A stretch of DNA of 57,118 bases from Ignavibacteria bacterium (GCA_016844745.1 JAERMQ010000016.1:1-57118); one strand, 5' to 3'. Counted from the stretch's first letter, positions 7,276 through 16,605 are shown. Notes: generated by a model from the letters alone, not told the origin. Program-made: numbers and translations.

Positions 7276-8904
7276 TTAATCCTTTATGTTTTTCAATTTA
7301 TCAATTACAGTTCTACGGCTTGGCTCTTTATCGAGCGATTGCCTGTATGCTTTTGAAGCGTCATGGTTTTTTCCCATCCTTAAATATATGTCGCCCAAAT
7401 GCTCGAAAATTTCCGAACTGGCATCTCCTAAACTAATAGCCTTTATAATGTTCTCCAAAGAACCATTTAAGTTTCCAAGCTTATATTGTACCCATCCATA
7501 GGTATCTAAATAAGAGGGATTCGAGGGTGATTCCTCGAGAGCTATCTCTGCCATACGAAGAGCTTTTTCCAATTTTTCTCCACGTTCAGCAAGGGAATAT
7601 GCATAATTATTATTTGCCAAAGCATGGTTTGGTTCCCGTGCAATAACAATTTCATAAGCCGAATCAGAACTATCATGAATCGCCAATTTATCATAAACGA
7701 ATCCAATTTGGCAGTAAGCTTCTAAGTTTCCCGTATCTAATCTTACAGCTTTCCACAAATAATCTAATGCTGCCCTGGAACTATCTAATGCGAGAAGGCT
7801 GCCACCGATAAAAAAAGGAAACCGGCTGTCCGAAGGATATATTTTTTCATATTTTTTCAAAAATTCAACTGCCTTTTCATTTTTCTTTTTTAATGAAAAA
7901 TATGTACCAATCTGCAATGGAATATCGGCAGTTGTATCGGAAAGGCTTAGTGCAAAATCGAAAAACTTTACACTTTGCGGTTCATCATTTATTCTATCAC
8001 ATAAATATCCGCACATAATCTGCAATTTCCAATTCAACCTGAAACGGTTATCTATTCGTGCAATAAATGGTTTAATATAATTTGTCGATTCCTGGGTTGA
8101 ATCGGTAAATAGTGTTGTGGCTGTGATTATGTACAAATCGTGCAATTCTGAAGATGGCATTTTGTTATCCAAATCATCGAGTAGACTAAAAACACCCTCA
8201 TAATCTTTATCTTCAGCATAAGCAAATAACATGGCAGCAGCAGTTTGTGCGTTTAACGGATTGCCGGAATAAATCTTTTCTATCGTCCTGAAATAGTTCT
8301 CTTTATCATCCATTTGCTTATACAACCTCGATAATCTGAATAGTATTTCACTATCTGCGAAACCAGGATTTGCATTTTCATATATTTTTATTGCTTTTGG
8401 TATATCATATAATTCGTAAAATCTGGCTAAGGCTATTTTTCTTTCGAGAGATGGCTCCAGCTCTATTAATTTATGGTAAACTGTGACGGCATTTGTTATT
8501 TCATTTCTTCCAAAAAATATTTCAGCTAATAATTCATAAGCAGGGACAAATAAACTATCGTTTGCGATAGCAGATAAACAATATCGTAAAGCAGGTTCAT
8601 ACTTTTCGATTGCCCTGTAATTCTTTGCCATTGCAAAGCAAATTGCAGCCGATGAATCATATCTATACGCTTCGAGTAGTTCAAGAATAGCTTCAGGATT
8701 ACGCATTTGCTGCTCGTAATTCGATGCTTTAATGACTAAGTCCTGTACACGCCTTTCGTTATTCCCAGTATCTTGTTTATTCAATGCTTCTTTTGCTCTC
8801 TCAATTACTATATCAAATTCAGATAAACCTCCCTTATTATTCGAGCAGGAGACTGCTAAAAGAAAAATTATAATCCAGTATATTTTAAACTCTTTTATCT
8901 TCAC
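7276..8904 (-). CDS. TPR-repeat lipoprotein
   Basis: A 542-residue protein starting with GTG. A short signal peptide ends in a lipobox (LAVSC, Cys20), so it should be a lipoprotein. The rest is a long run of tetratricopeptide repeats: for example PAYELLAEIFFGRNEITNAV near 130, LEAYCQIGFVYDKLAIHDSS and ALANNNYAYSLAERGEKLEK near 400-450, and SEIFEHLGDIYLRMGKNHDA near the end. Such proteins act as scaffolds. It lies 20 bp before motA on the same strand and is the first gene of the mot operon, so it may help assemble or position the stator in the envelope; that is an inference. There is no ATG near the N-terminus that keeps the signal peptide. Confidence 0.88.
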   Translation of the reverse strand: MKIKEFKIYWIIIFLLAVSCSNNKGGLSEFDIVIERAKEALNKQDTGNNERRVQDLVIKASNYEQQMRNPEAILELLEAYRYDSSAAICFAMAKNYRAIEKYEPALRYCLSAIANDSLFVPAYELLAEIFFGRNEITNAVTVYHKLIELEPSLERKIALARFYELYDIPKAIKIYENANPGFADSEILFRLSRLYKQMDDKENYFRTIEKIYSGNPLNAQTAAAMLFAYAEDKDYEGVFSLLDDLDNKMPSSELHDLYIITATTLFTDSTQESTNYIKPFIARIDNRFRLNWKLQIMCGYLCDRINDEPQSVKFFDFALSLSDTTADIPLQIGTYFSLKKKNEKAVEFLKKYEKIYPSDSRFPFFIGGSLLALDSSRAALDYLWKAVRLDTGNLEAYCQIGFVYDKLAIHDSSDSAYEIVIAREPNHALANNNYAYSLAERGEKLEKALRMAEIALEESPSNPSYLDTYGWVQYKLGNLNGSLENIIKAISLGDASSEIFEHLGDIYLRMGKNHDASKAYRQSLDKEPSRRTVIDKLKNIKD

Positions 8905-9223
8905 CCTTTACCCATTATTTTACTTCAACATTCAATATAAGCAAATCATTTGCCAATTTGTGTAAATGTTTCTAATTAATCAAATTTAATTGAATAATAA
9001 TCAAAATAATGAAAAATTCTCATACTTCAAACCTAAGCTAAAGGTATTTTTCTTTATTTATTAACATACATTTTCAAACAGTGTGAAGTTTATTAATAAA
9101 ATTTATTGTTTATATTATTTATTATAATTAAGTTTTTGGTTGATATTCGGCTATGGGTTTATATTGAACAAAAAAACTCTTTCAGCAAAAAAATTACAGA
9201 AAGAGTTTTAGTATCAATTGAAC
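8905..9223. other. Intergenic region without recognisable gene
   Basis: AT-rich sequence upstream of the TPR lipoprotein. The minus-strand word TAAATTTG (8981-8988) could be a -7 promoter box 77 bp before the GTG. A reading frame that begins here and runs into the palindrome at 9224 has no protein-like character. I see no RNA gene. Confidence 0.5.
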
Positions 9224-9459
9224 TTAAGAGCCTGTTGAAAAGTCAAGAAGAATGTCATTCTGAACGAAGTGAAGAATCCAAAAGCCGCATTGTGACTGGA
9301 TTCTTCACTTCGTTCAGAATGACATCGGACACAGATGGACTCCACCTGCGAGGTGGAGTCCATCTTAATTCATGTCATTACTCATATTTTTTAAGTTTTC
9401 TTGTTCCCAGCTTCAGAATGACATTCTTCCATATAATTAGTTTTTCAACAGGCTCTTAA
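9224..9459. repeat. Family B palindromic element, copy 2, with insertion
   Basis: Perfect 18-bp terminal inverted repeats (TTAAGAGCCTGTTGAAAA) enclose inner arms with GTCATTCTGAACGAAGTGAA. The right half is enlarged by about 100 bp that includes a perfect hairpin at 9334-9364. It lies between two minus-strand genes. Confidence 0.9.
9334..9364. repeat. Perfect 14-bp hairpin nested in family B copy 2
   Basis: The arms GATGGACTCCACCT (9334-9347) and their exact complement (9351-9364) are separated by GCG. The arms are more GC-rich than the surroundings. There is no T-run directly after it, so it does not look like a normal intrinsic terminator. Confidence 0.85.
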
Positions 9460-9468
9460 TCTAATTAT

Positions 9469-10038
9469 CTATTTTGATAAATTAATAGTAATCCTTGCCG
9501 TTAAAACCAAATGAATGGGAATTGTCTTGAAATCAGTTTTAATGCCGGGCATTCGTTTTATTTCTGCGATAGTAGAATATTGCTCTTTGTTTAGTAATCT
9601 TTTGGAAATTTCTGCAGAAGTTGCTTCATCAGTTTGGCTCAGATGTGGTGTTCCAACATACTCCGGCAAAACAACATTATCATATTGAGCAATAAGGTAT
9701 TGTTGGGAACCAAATTTCACGAAAAAGCGAACAGTTTGAAAAGTTTCTTGTGGAACCCATGGATCTGTTTGGTCGAGCCAAAAAGCGCCCTGGTATATTA
9801 ATATATCCTCTATTCTATCTTTATTATCTTTGTATGCTTTATTGGTATCAAGTAAATCCATGATATCCCTCCCCATAGGTTGCTCAGTCCTATCGGAATT
9901 TCCGGAGCTTGAATATTGTATCATAATTGGTACCTGAACGGTTAATCGTTCGAGTGAAGAAACGGTATCTGCATAGCAACCTGAAAGTATTATGGATAGG
10001 ATGACAGATAAGCTAATATATAAAAACCCTGATTTCAT
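9469..10038 (-). CDS. Putative lipoprotein, function unknown
   Basis: A 189-residue protein with a signal peptide and lipobox (IILSGC, Cys21). I do not recognise the mature part. It is beta-rich, with stretches such as QTVRFFVKFGSQQYLIAQY, and ends with hydrophobic strands (IPIHLVLTARITINLSK). The ATG is preceded by AAGGAAAT. It lies 33 bp downstream of an outer-membrane-barrel-like gene on the same strand, so the two are probably co-transcribed and may work together in the outer membrane. Confidence 0.75.
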   Translation of the reverse strand: MKSGFLYISLSVILSIILSGCYADTVSSLERLTVQVPIMIQYSSSGNSDRTEQPMGRDIMDLLDTNKAYKDNKDRIEDILIYQGAFWLDQTDPWVPQETFQTVRFFVKFGSQQYLIAQYDNVVLPEYVGTPHLSQTDEATSAEISKRLLNKEQYSTIAEIKRMPGIKTDFKTIPIHLVLTARITINLSK

Positions 10039-10071
10039 TTTATTTCCTTTAAATATTTTAGTTAAGATTAA

Positions 10072-11031
10072 TTAGAAAAACCAAAATGATATACCGCCTG
10101 CTATAGTTGGCTGTGAAGCATATGCGGCATCGAAATGCGCTTCGAAAAAGCTGATTCTATAAGTTAATCCCAAAAGCAAGCGTATATTTGAAAATGTTTC
10201 AATATCAATTTTAAATTTCTTGAAATTTGGGTCATCAGGATTTTTATACGTTGCTTCGAATTTTCCGCTTAATGTCTCATATAGTACTCCGCCATAGACA
10301 TTCAAACCCTCGACTAATTCCCTGCTATAACGGGCGCCGAAGCAAAGTGAACTCATGTCGAAAGCCTTAGAGTAAGAGATGGAATGATATGCCAAATTCA
10401 CAGCTATTGCTTGTATTTCATCCTTACCGAAAATTTTGAAAAATTGGTCAATCTGTTGATTGATATTAAAACCAAGGAAAAACAAATCACCGAATCCGGC
10501 TCCTCTGAAACGAATTTCGGTTTGAGTGGGAATACCCAGTATAAATTGAATGTTTGGAATCCCACTTATATTCGATATGTTGAATCCTTCAACAAATGTT
10601 TCGGTCGTAGAAGCAGAAAACAATGGAGTAGCCTTGCCTCCGTAAATTGTTGGCTGAGTTATAGTAGTTCGGTTATTAGAAGTGTTTGTTCCGGAACCGG
10701 TGTAAATGTAAGTTGTTTTATTCAGCATAGTATCAGGAACAGGCGCATTGAAAGTAAGCTGAGATGAAGGTATCATCATCGCCTGAACTGAAAAATCAAT
10801 TCCGAAAGACCATTCTTTCTTGTACTTGGCAGTAGTAAATAAATTGGTATTGAAGCTCTGGCCTATTGACGTAAACAAAGGTTTGAAATACCCCGATGCG
10901 TATTTTGCGTTAATAGAATTAAATTCGCTTCCCAATTCAATATCAGCAAACGCAGTAGTGCCTGCAAAGCACATTATCATAAAAAACTTTGTCAAATCCA
11001 AGGCTTGCTTTACTCTTTTTAAAGAAAACAT
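10072..11031 (-). CDS. Predicted outer-membrane beta-barrel protein (DUF6588-like)
   Basis: A 319-residue protein with an N-terminal export signal (about 1-29, hydrophobic core TKFFMIMCFAGTTAFA). The mature part has alternating amphipathic strands and ends AGGISFWFF, with the terminal aromatic residue typical of outer-membrane barrels recognised by Bam. The general layout recalls DUF6588/PorV-like barrels of Bacteroidota, but I cannot assign a family firmly. A GGAG ribosome site precedes the ATG. It faces the nucleotidase gene across a shared 176-bp promoter region and precedes the lipoprotein gene. Confidence 0.7.
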   Translation of the reverse strand: MFSLKRVKQALDLTKFFMIMCFAGTTAFADIELGSEFNSINAKYASGYFKPLFTSIGQSFNTNLFTTAKYKKEWSFGIDFSVQAMMIPSSQLTFNAPVPDTMLNKTTYIYTGSGTNTSNNRTTITQPTIYGGKATPLFSASTTETFVEGFNISNISGIPNIQFILGIPTQTEIRFRGAGFGDLFFLGFNINQQIDQFFKIFGKDEIQAIAVNLAYHSISYSKAFDMSSLCFGARYSRELVEGLNVYGGVLYETLSGKFEATYKNPDDPNFKKFKIDIETFSNIRLLLGLTYRISFFEAHFDAAYASQPTIAGGISFWFF

Positions 11032-11196
11032 TTTATCTCCGTTAATTTTGTCTATTTATGAACATTAAAATTAATAATATTTATTGACATAAAAATACAA
11101 ATAAATAATTACAAAAGAATTTGCCAATATTCAATTTATATTTTCTAATAAGTTAAAATTTTGATAAATTGTTTTTTTTTATGTCCGAAATTTGTC

Positions 11197-11202
11197 AAGG
11201 AG
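11197..11202 (+). promoter_or_regulatory. Ribosome binding site that fixes the nucleotidase start
   Basis: AAGGAG stands 5 bp before ATG 11208, whose product begins with a normal signal peptide. The frame could be opened earlier at TTG 11171 or ATG 11181, but those starts would add residues before the signal peptide and overlap this site. Confidence 0.8.
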
Positions 11203-11207
11203 AAAAA

Positions 11208-13082
11208 ATGAAGAAATTTACTTTTTACTTTAGTGTTCTGCTTCTAACAAGTTTTTATATCGCAATTGCTCAGACTCAAACAATAAGAATTCTGCATTTT
11301 GGTGATACTCATTCGAATTTGTTACCGGGCGGTGAAAAAGCAGGAGCGAACGGCTCAATTGGAGGAATTTCAAAAGCGGCAACCGTTATTAAAAATGCAA
11401 GAGCAGTCGATCCCAACACCATAGTCGTGAATGTAGGGGATTTCTTTTTGGGCGATTTGATGTTCAATTTAACAATGGGAAAAGTCGAACTTTCATGGAT
11501 GCTCGATATGAAGCTTACAGCTATGACATTGGGCAATCACGATTTTGATTTAACGCCGGCAATGCTTGCTAATTCTATGTCTAATGCATTTCCCGATAAA
11601 TCTTTTCCGGTTCTCGGTACAAATATGTTCATCAATGATTCGAATGATGCCGCAGTCAAAATTCTGAAGAATATAGTTACACCCTACCTGATAAAGGATT
11701 ATAACGGTGTTAAAATTGGTTTATTCGGCTTTATTCATCCTGATGCTAACCAAATGTCGCTACCAAGTATTTATATTGATACGAGTCTTGTTGCAATAGC
11801 CACAGCAGCCGTAACTGAACTTAAAAGTAAGAATTGCGATTTGATAATTCTTCTATCTCATGCGGGAGAATTTGCCGATACTACTCTTGCAGCAAGTGTT
11901 CCTGGTATTGACCTGATTATTGGCGGTCATGAACACAAATTCCTGAATCCATTTAAAAAAATTAAAAATTCCAATGGCGAAACTGCTGTTTTCCAGAGTG
12001 GCGCATTTTATCGTGAACTCGGCGATATTAAGTTAACTCTCGATGTAAGTAAAAAAATTAGTAATATTGATTATAGTATAATTACTTTAAACAACTCAAT
12101 TGCAGATGAAGCCAACACGAAAACCATAATGGATGAATTAGTGTTCGGAATTGAGCAGTCCTTTGGTACGGTATTCTCGAAAGGAATAGCCGTAGCAGAA
12201 TCTACATTCGAGGAAGAGGCTAAGGATTTGCTAAAATCCGGTTCGCATGATACTCCCGTTGGTAATCTTATTACGGATGCGTTATTAGCCTACGGAGGGA
12301 CCGACATTGCAATTACCGTTTGTGGACTTACTGCTCAACCACTCTACAAAGGAGATATATTGCCAAATGATATCTTTAGAATGATTGGCTATGGCTTTAA
12401 TGAAGTCAATGGATTGGATGACCATCCTGCTACTTTCAAAATAACGGGGCAAGACCTGAAATTATCATTGGAATTCTCCTTGATGAATATTGAAAATAAT
12501 GATGAATTTTTTGTTCAATGTGCAGGCATGGAATATTATTATTACACAGATACAAAACCCCGGCTTTATAATGCATATACTTCTGCACCCCATGATATTA
12601 TCAAACCTTCCGAAACTTATTCCATTACTACAAATAATTATATTGCACAATTATTAAAACTTAATGGAGTCAATATCATTGATGAAAACGTAAGCCAGGA
12701 CACTACAATTTATCAAATCGTACAGGCTTATATCCGCGGCAAAACAATTAAACCTAAAGTTGAAGGCAGGGTATATAGCGATGTTAAAGAGAAACTTTCA
12801 GTCGGGGATATATCATTCGAACAACCGGAAATCGATATTTATCCGAATCCTGCAAGGGAAAATGTAACAATCGGGTTTAGTCGCCTTGAAGAAAGTTACT
12901 GCAGGTTTAAAATTTTCGATATTTTGGGAAATGAGGTTTTATCAAGTGAAGAGAAATTCTACTCGATGGGTTTTCACACGGTCAGTTTTGATATCAGGAA
13001 TTTTCCTGATGGAGTTTATTATTTCAGGATAATTGGAGGAGCAAACTCGGCTGGCAAAAAGCTTATTGTAAGCAGGCATTGA
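11208..13082 (+). CDS. Surface 5'-nucleotidase/phosphoesterase with T9SS sorting tail
   Basis: A 624-residue UshA/CpdB-type enzyme that would hydrolyse nucleotides or related phosphate esters outside the inner membrane. A signal peptide (1-21) is followed by the calcineurin-like metallophosphatase domain: FGDTHSN (Asp33, His35), NVGDF, LGNHDFD and GGHEHKF supply the dimetal ligands. The 5'-nucleotidase C-terminal substrate domain follows (GSHDTPVGNLITDALLAY, then ITGQDLKLSLE). The last 80 residues are a type A T9SS sorting domain (YPNPARENVTI, then LPDGVYYF-like FPDGVYYFRI), so the protein is probably secreted or attached to the cell surface. The start was moved to ATG 11208 because of the ribosome site and signal peptide. 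The next gene begins 4 bp after the stop. Confidence 0.9.
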   Translation: MKKFTFYFSVLLLTSFYIAIAQTQTIRILHFGDTHSNLLPGGEKAGANGSIGGISKAATVIKNARAVDPNTIVVNVGDFFLGDLMFNLTMGKVELSWMLDMKLTAMTLGNHDFDLTPAMLANSMSNAFPDKSFPVLGTNMFINDSNDAAVKILKNIVTPYLIKDYNGVKIGLFGFIHPDANQMSLPSIYIDTSLVAIATAAVTELKSKNCDLIILLSHAGEFADTTLAASVPGIDLIIGGHEHKFLNPFKKIKNSNGETAVFQSGAFYRELGDIKLTLDVSKKISNIDYSIITLNNSIADEANTKTIMDELVFGIEQSFGTVFSKGIAVAESTFEEEAKDLLKSGSHDTPVGNLITDALLAYGGTDIAITVCGLTAQPLYKGDILPNDIFRMIGYGFNEVNGLDDHPATFKITGQDLKLSLEFSLMNIENNDEFFVQCAGMEYYYYTDTKPRLYNAYTSAPHDIIKPSETYSITTNNYIAQLLKLNGVNIIDENVSQDTTIYQIVQAYIRGKTIKPKVEGRVYSDVKEKLSVGDISFEQPEIDIYPNPARENVTIGFSRLEESYCRFKIFDILGNEVLSSEEKFYSMGFHTVSFDIRNFPDGVYYFRIIGGANSAGKKLIVSRH

Positions 13083-13086
13083 TGAA

Positions 13087-13563
13087 ATGATTATTTCCGA
13101 TATAAAGATAATTAAGGCAAAAAATGCCAATGATTTTGCCCTGGGAAAAGAAATTATTCTTGAATATAATGACTGGCTCGGCTTTGACCTATCATTCCAG
13201 GATTTTGATATTGAAATAAATAATCTTGAGGAAATGTATTCCGAACCGGAAGGCGGATTGGTTCTTGCATTGCTAGATAATCAGGTTATTGGAGTGGCAG
13301 GGATTAGGAAAATTGGAAATGGAGAATGTGAACTAAAAAGAATGTTTGTCAAAAGGGACTTTAGAAATTTAGGAATTGGCAGGATGCTCCTGGAATATTC
13401 AATAAAATTAGCAAGGGAACTGAAATATGATAAAATTAAACTTGATACGTTATCATCGATGGCGGTAGCTATCAAATTATACTTAGATTATGGTTTCCGG
13501 GAAATATCACCTTATCGTTTTAATCCCTACGAATCCGCAAGGTATTTTGAATTAGAATTATAA
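13087..13563 (+). CDS. GNAT-family N-acetyltransferase
   Basis: A 158-residue cytoplasmic acetyltransferase. Motif A is clear: CELKRMFVKRDFRNLGIGR, where RNLGIG binds acetyl-CoA pyrophosphate, and motif B follows (KLDTLSSMAVAIKLYLDYGF). This is the usual size for a single GNAT domain. The substrate cannot be told from sequence. It lies 4 bp after the nucleotidase stop and is probably translated from the same message. It converges with hflX across a repeat-filled gap. Confidence 0.88.
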   Translation: MIISDIKIIKAKNANDFALGKEIILEYNDWLGFDLSFQDFDIEINNLEEMYSEPEGGLVLALLDNQVIGVAGIRKIGNGECELKRMFVKRDFRNLGIGRMLLEYSIKLARELKYDKIKLDTLSSMAVAIKLYLDYGFREISPYRFNPYESARYFELEL

Positions 13564-13617
13564 ATTATTTACGTTGAGATTTAGAAAAAAAGGGCTACCC
13601 TATAAGTCAATAAGAAA

Positions 13618-13864
13618 GTCATTCGTAAGCGAAGTGAAGAATCTTCTTCTAAATAAGATGGATGTAGTTTTGAAGAAAAGTGATAATAAGAGACCTCTGA
13701 AAAATAATAAAATGTGCAAGATTGTCATTCTGAACTTGATTCAGAATCCACTCCCAGTGCGGTTTATGGATTCTGAATCAAATTCAGAATGACATTTTTC
13801 AGAGGTCTCAATAAAAGAATTTATCAGATTTTGCAAGAAGATTCTTCGCTTCGCTCAGAATGAC
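13618..13864. repeat. Family B palindrome, copy 3, interrupted by another palindrome
   Basis: The left arm (13618-13648, GTCATTCGTAAGCGAAGTGA...) and right arm (13835-13864, ending CTCAGAATGAC) are inverted copies with a few mismatches. Between them lies a second complete palindrome (13690-13809). It fills most of the 365-bp gap between the convergent GNAT and hflX genes and could serve as a bidirectional terminator. No gene is seen in this gap. Confidence 0.85.
13690..13809. repeat. Palindromic element nested in family B copy 3
   Basis: Terminal arms GAGACCTCTGAAAAA and the exact complement enclose inner arms ATTGTCATTCTGAA... and ...TTCAGAATGACA. It is related to family B by the GTCATTCTGAA core but has different terminal repeats, so it may be a separate subfamily. 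Confidence 0.85.
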
Positions 13865-13928
13865 AGCTCAAGCTGAGTATTCACACAGACTCATTCGCAG
13901 AAATGACAATTTTCTTTATTATAATATT

Positions 13929-15197
13929 TCAACAAATCAAATTTTCGAATTCGCGGTTGAAATATTCCTGTTTATCCGAAAATATTTCCAATTCAAATTC
14001 AATTCCCGTATCAGTATCCCTGCGTACTATAACATTACCAAACCTGTACACATCCGATATTCTGCTGAAATCGGAATAAGGTAATCTGATAAAAACAGAT
14101 TTGCGGGTTTGGGAATATGTCGATTGCAAAGTATCGAGTAATTTCAGTATATTAATACTTCGCTTTGCTGATATTGGCACACTATTGGGTAAGTTCTCTG
14201 CGATTGATTGCAGGATATTTTTATCTTCTGCTACATCTATTTTGTTAAGTGCAAGAACCGTTGGTTTATTTGCGATTTTCAGGCTTTCTAATGTTTCATT
14301 AACTACACGAATTTGGTCTTCATAATGAGTATTAGTAATATCGACAACATGAATCAGCACATCACATTCCCTGGCTTCAGCCAAGGTGCTGCGAAACGAT
14401 GCTACGAGGTGGGCAGGCAGTTTCCGAATGAAACCAACGGTATCGGAAAGCAAGGCTTTAGTACCGTCAGGCAAGGCAAAAGCACGTGTTGTGGTATCTA
14501 ATGTAGCAAACAGTTTATCCTCGACATAAACACCGGAATTCGTCATAGCATTCATAAGCGTTGATTTCCCTGCATTTGTATAACCAACCAAAGCGAAGCG
14601 GGGAAAATTCTCACGACCTTTTCTCTGCTGCTGGTGCTGGGTTTCAATATCGTTGAGTTTTTCTTTTAATTTAGTAATTTTCTCACGTATCAAACGCCTG
14701 TCTGTTTCAATCTGGGTTTCTCCGGGTCCTTTAGTGCCAATACCGCCAAGTTGTTTGGATAAATGCTGCCACATTCTTGAAAGTCGAGGAAGCATGTATT
14801 GAAGCTGAGCCAATTCCACCTGGGTTTTTGCTTCGAGCGATTTTGCCCTTGAAGCAAAAATATCGAGTATTAAACCGCTCCGGTCCAAGGCTTTTACATC
14901 TAATTCACGCTCTAAATTGCGTACTTGTGCAGGAGTTAAATCATCGTCGAATATAATCGATGAAACGCCTCCATCCCTGATGCTCTCACGGATTTCTTCG
15001 AGTTTACCTTTTCCGACAACAAACGATGGATTGGGTTTTTCCAATTCCTGGTAAATTTTTTCGGTCACATGAGCGCCTGCGGTCTCTGCAAGCAGCTCTA
15101 ATTCCGTCAAATGCTCAATTGCCAGCTCCCTGTCAGAACCTTTTGAAGTTACGGATATCAGTATTGTTTTTTCCGGTGGATTTATATTTTCGTGCAT
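13929..15197 (-). CDS. hflX: Ribosome-associated GTPase HflX
   Basis: A 422-residue GTPase that binds 50S subunits and splits stalled ribosomes under stress. It has the N-terminal HflX domain with GTKGPGETQIETDRR (154-168), then the G domain: G1 GYTNAGKST (205-213), G3 DTVGF (252-256) and G4 NKID near 325. The C-terminal region after 360 is typical in length. It lies 21 bp downstream of the NamZ-like gene on the same strand. Confidence 0.95.
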   Translation of the reverse strand: MHENINPPEKTILISVTSKGSDRELAIEHLTELELLAETAGAHVTEKIYQELEKPNPSFVVGKGKLEEIRESIRDGGVSSIIFDDDLTPAQVRNLERELDVKALDRSGLILDIFASRAKSLEAKTQVELAQLQYMLPRLSRMWQHLSKQLGGIGTKGPGETQIETDRRLIREKITKLKEKLNDIETQHQQQRKGRENFPRFALVGYTNAGKSTLMNAMTNSGVYVEDKLFATLDTTTRAFALPDGTKALLSDTVGFIRKLPAHLVASFRSTLAEARECDVLIHVVDITNTHYEDQIRVVNETLESLKIANKPTVLALNKIDVAEDKNILQSIAENLPNSVPISAKRSINILKLLDTLQSTYSQTRKSVFIRLPYSDFSRISDVYRFGNVIVRRDTDTGIEFELEIFSDKQEYFNREFENLIC

Positions 15198-15218
15198 GTA
15201 TAAGCTATTTTTTTCAAA

Positions 15219-16511
15219 TCAATAAAGTAAATATTTTTGCCTGATATTAATGTAATTATCCAAACCGGCAACTGCAAGTTTGAGGATTTTCTCATCCGCG
15301 GAACCATTAAGGAAAGCTTCGATTAAATCATCTGTTCCGGTTACTTTTTCGAACATTTTTTTTGTTTTGGATTCCATCGTCATACTCGTAAACAAAGATG
15401 GATATACGCTTCGAAGAGCAAGCATTATTTTAATCCCTGCTGAAAAAGGCGCAAAGCCTTGTTTCTGAGCAAACTTCAAATAGAATCCCAAACAATCTTT
15501 TCCGGAATTAGCTCCGTATAATGGCCGGAATTTCGAGGCAATCAATTTTATGCCATTGAAATCATAACTCGAGAGTTTATCTGCAAATTCGGCGATTTTA
15601 AAATCCGGCATTCCAATATATTGAAATGGTGAAGTAGTACCAATACCGATTCCAATAATACCGAGCTCTCCGAGAAATCCTATTGTCGCATATCCCCTGC
15701 AGGCATCCGGCGAGGGAATATGCGGTGATGTTGGTATCCACATCAATCCTGTATCCTCCCATACCTTTTTCCTATTCCAATTTTTCATTTTGATAACGGT
15801 CAGTTCGCATTTACGTGGTTTTCCCTTGCTATCCTTGTGCAGCCATCCTTCCCCGACAATCATTTTAGCAAGTTCGCCAATTGTGCAACCGTGAACGTAT
15901 GCTACCGGTGCTATTCCAACAAAGGAATCTTTCCCTTTCTCAACAACATTCCCATCAACAACGGAACCTCCCAAAGGATTCGGTCTGTCTAATATAAAAA
16001 CGGGTATTCCGTATTCGGCAGCAGCATCGAGCATATTATATATTGTACTTAAGTAAGTATAGGAGCGGACTCCGATATCCTGAATATCAATGAGTATGAT
16101 TTCACATTCGGATAGCATTTCGCGGGTGGGTCTTCTTTGTTTACCATAAAGAGAGATTACGGGAATATCGAAAAGTTTTTCGTCAGCAACATAATCACCA
16201 GCCGGAACTGCAGTCCAGAAGCCATGTTCAGGTGAAAATAAAGTAGTCAATGTACATTTTTTACTTTTTGAAATCGCTTCTGCGGATAAAATGCCTTCAC
16301 TTGTTCGCCCCGAATTATTGGTCAATAAACCGATTTTTTTCCCATTGATAGGTTGGAAATCGGATTCAATTAATAAATCGATACCAAGTTGTAATTTATC
16401 CGTATTTTCAATAGATTCCTTAGAGGGTCTGACTTTCGGATTATCATTCCCTTCCAAATTTGTAATTAATACAATTGATGCAACGAAAAAAATGATGTAA
16501 ATAATTTTCAT
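15219..16511 (-). CDS. Exo-beta-N-acetylmuramidase NamZ-like (DUF1343)
   Basis: A 430-residue exported protein. The signal peptide MKIIYIIFFVASIVLITNLE is followed by a DUF1343 domain: LGIDLLIES, KIGLLTNNSGRTSEG, LFSPEHGFW, DIQDIGVRSYTYLSTI, FILDRPNPLGG and WIPTSPHIPSPD are all family signatures. Characterised members (NamZ, GH171) release terminal MurNAc from peptidoglycan fragments, which points to cell-wall recycling in the periplasm. The frame can be opened four codons earlier at a TTG, but ATG 16511 starts the signal peptide directly. It is likely co-transcribed with hflX. Confidence 0.9.
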   Translation of the reverse strand: MKIIYIIFFVASIVLITNLEGNDNPKVRPSKESIENTDKLQLGIDLLIESDFQPINGKKIGLLTNNSGRTSEGILSAEAISKSKKCTLTTLFSPEHGFWTAVPAGDYVADEKLFDIPVISLYGKQRRPTREMLSECEIILIDIQDIGVRSYTYLSTIYNMLDAAAEYGIPVFILDRPNPLGGSVVDGNVVEKGKDSFVGIAPVAYVHGCTIGELAKMIVGEGWLHKDSKGKPRKCELTVIKMKNWNRKKVWEDTGLMWIPTSPHIPSPDACRGYATIGFLGELGIIGIGIGTTSPFQYIGMPDFKIAEFADKLSSYDFNGIKLIASKFRPLYGANSGKDCLGFYLKFAQKQGFAPFSAGIKIMLALRSVYPSLFTSMTMESKTKKMFEKVTGTDDLIEAFLNGSADEKILKLAVAGLDNYINIRQKYLLY

Positions 16512-16605
16512 ACTTATAATCAATTTGTTTATTTAATATTCATAATTTGATATTCAATTTTCGCTATTCGATATTCATTATTCAATATTTATAAACACAT
16601 TTCAT

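Noticed and set aside
9106..9459. Plus-strand open frame of 117 codons
   Set aside because: It runs through the family B palindrome and its translation has no protein-like composition or motif.
10384..10767. 127-codon open frame antisense to the barrel-like gene
   Set aside because: It is the opposite strand of a gene with a signal peptide and barrel pattern; no ribosome site or motif supports it.
11171..11207. Earlier start for the nucleotidase gene
   Set aside because: It would place extra residues before a normal signal peptide, and a good ribosome site stands before ATG 11208.
13574..13792. Plus-strand open frame of 72 codons
   Set aside because: It lies entirely in nested palindromes; the coding appearance comes from the repeat.
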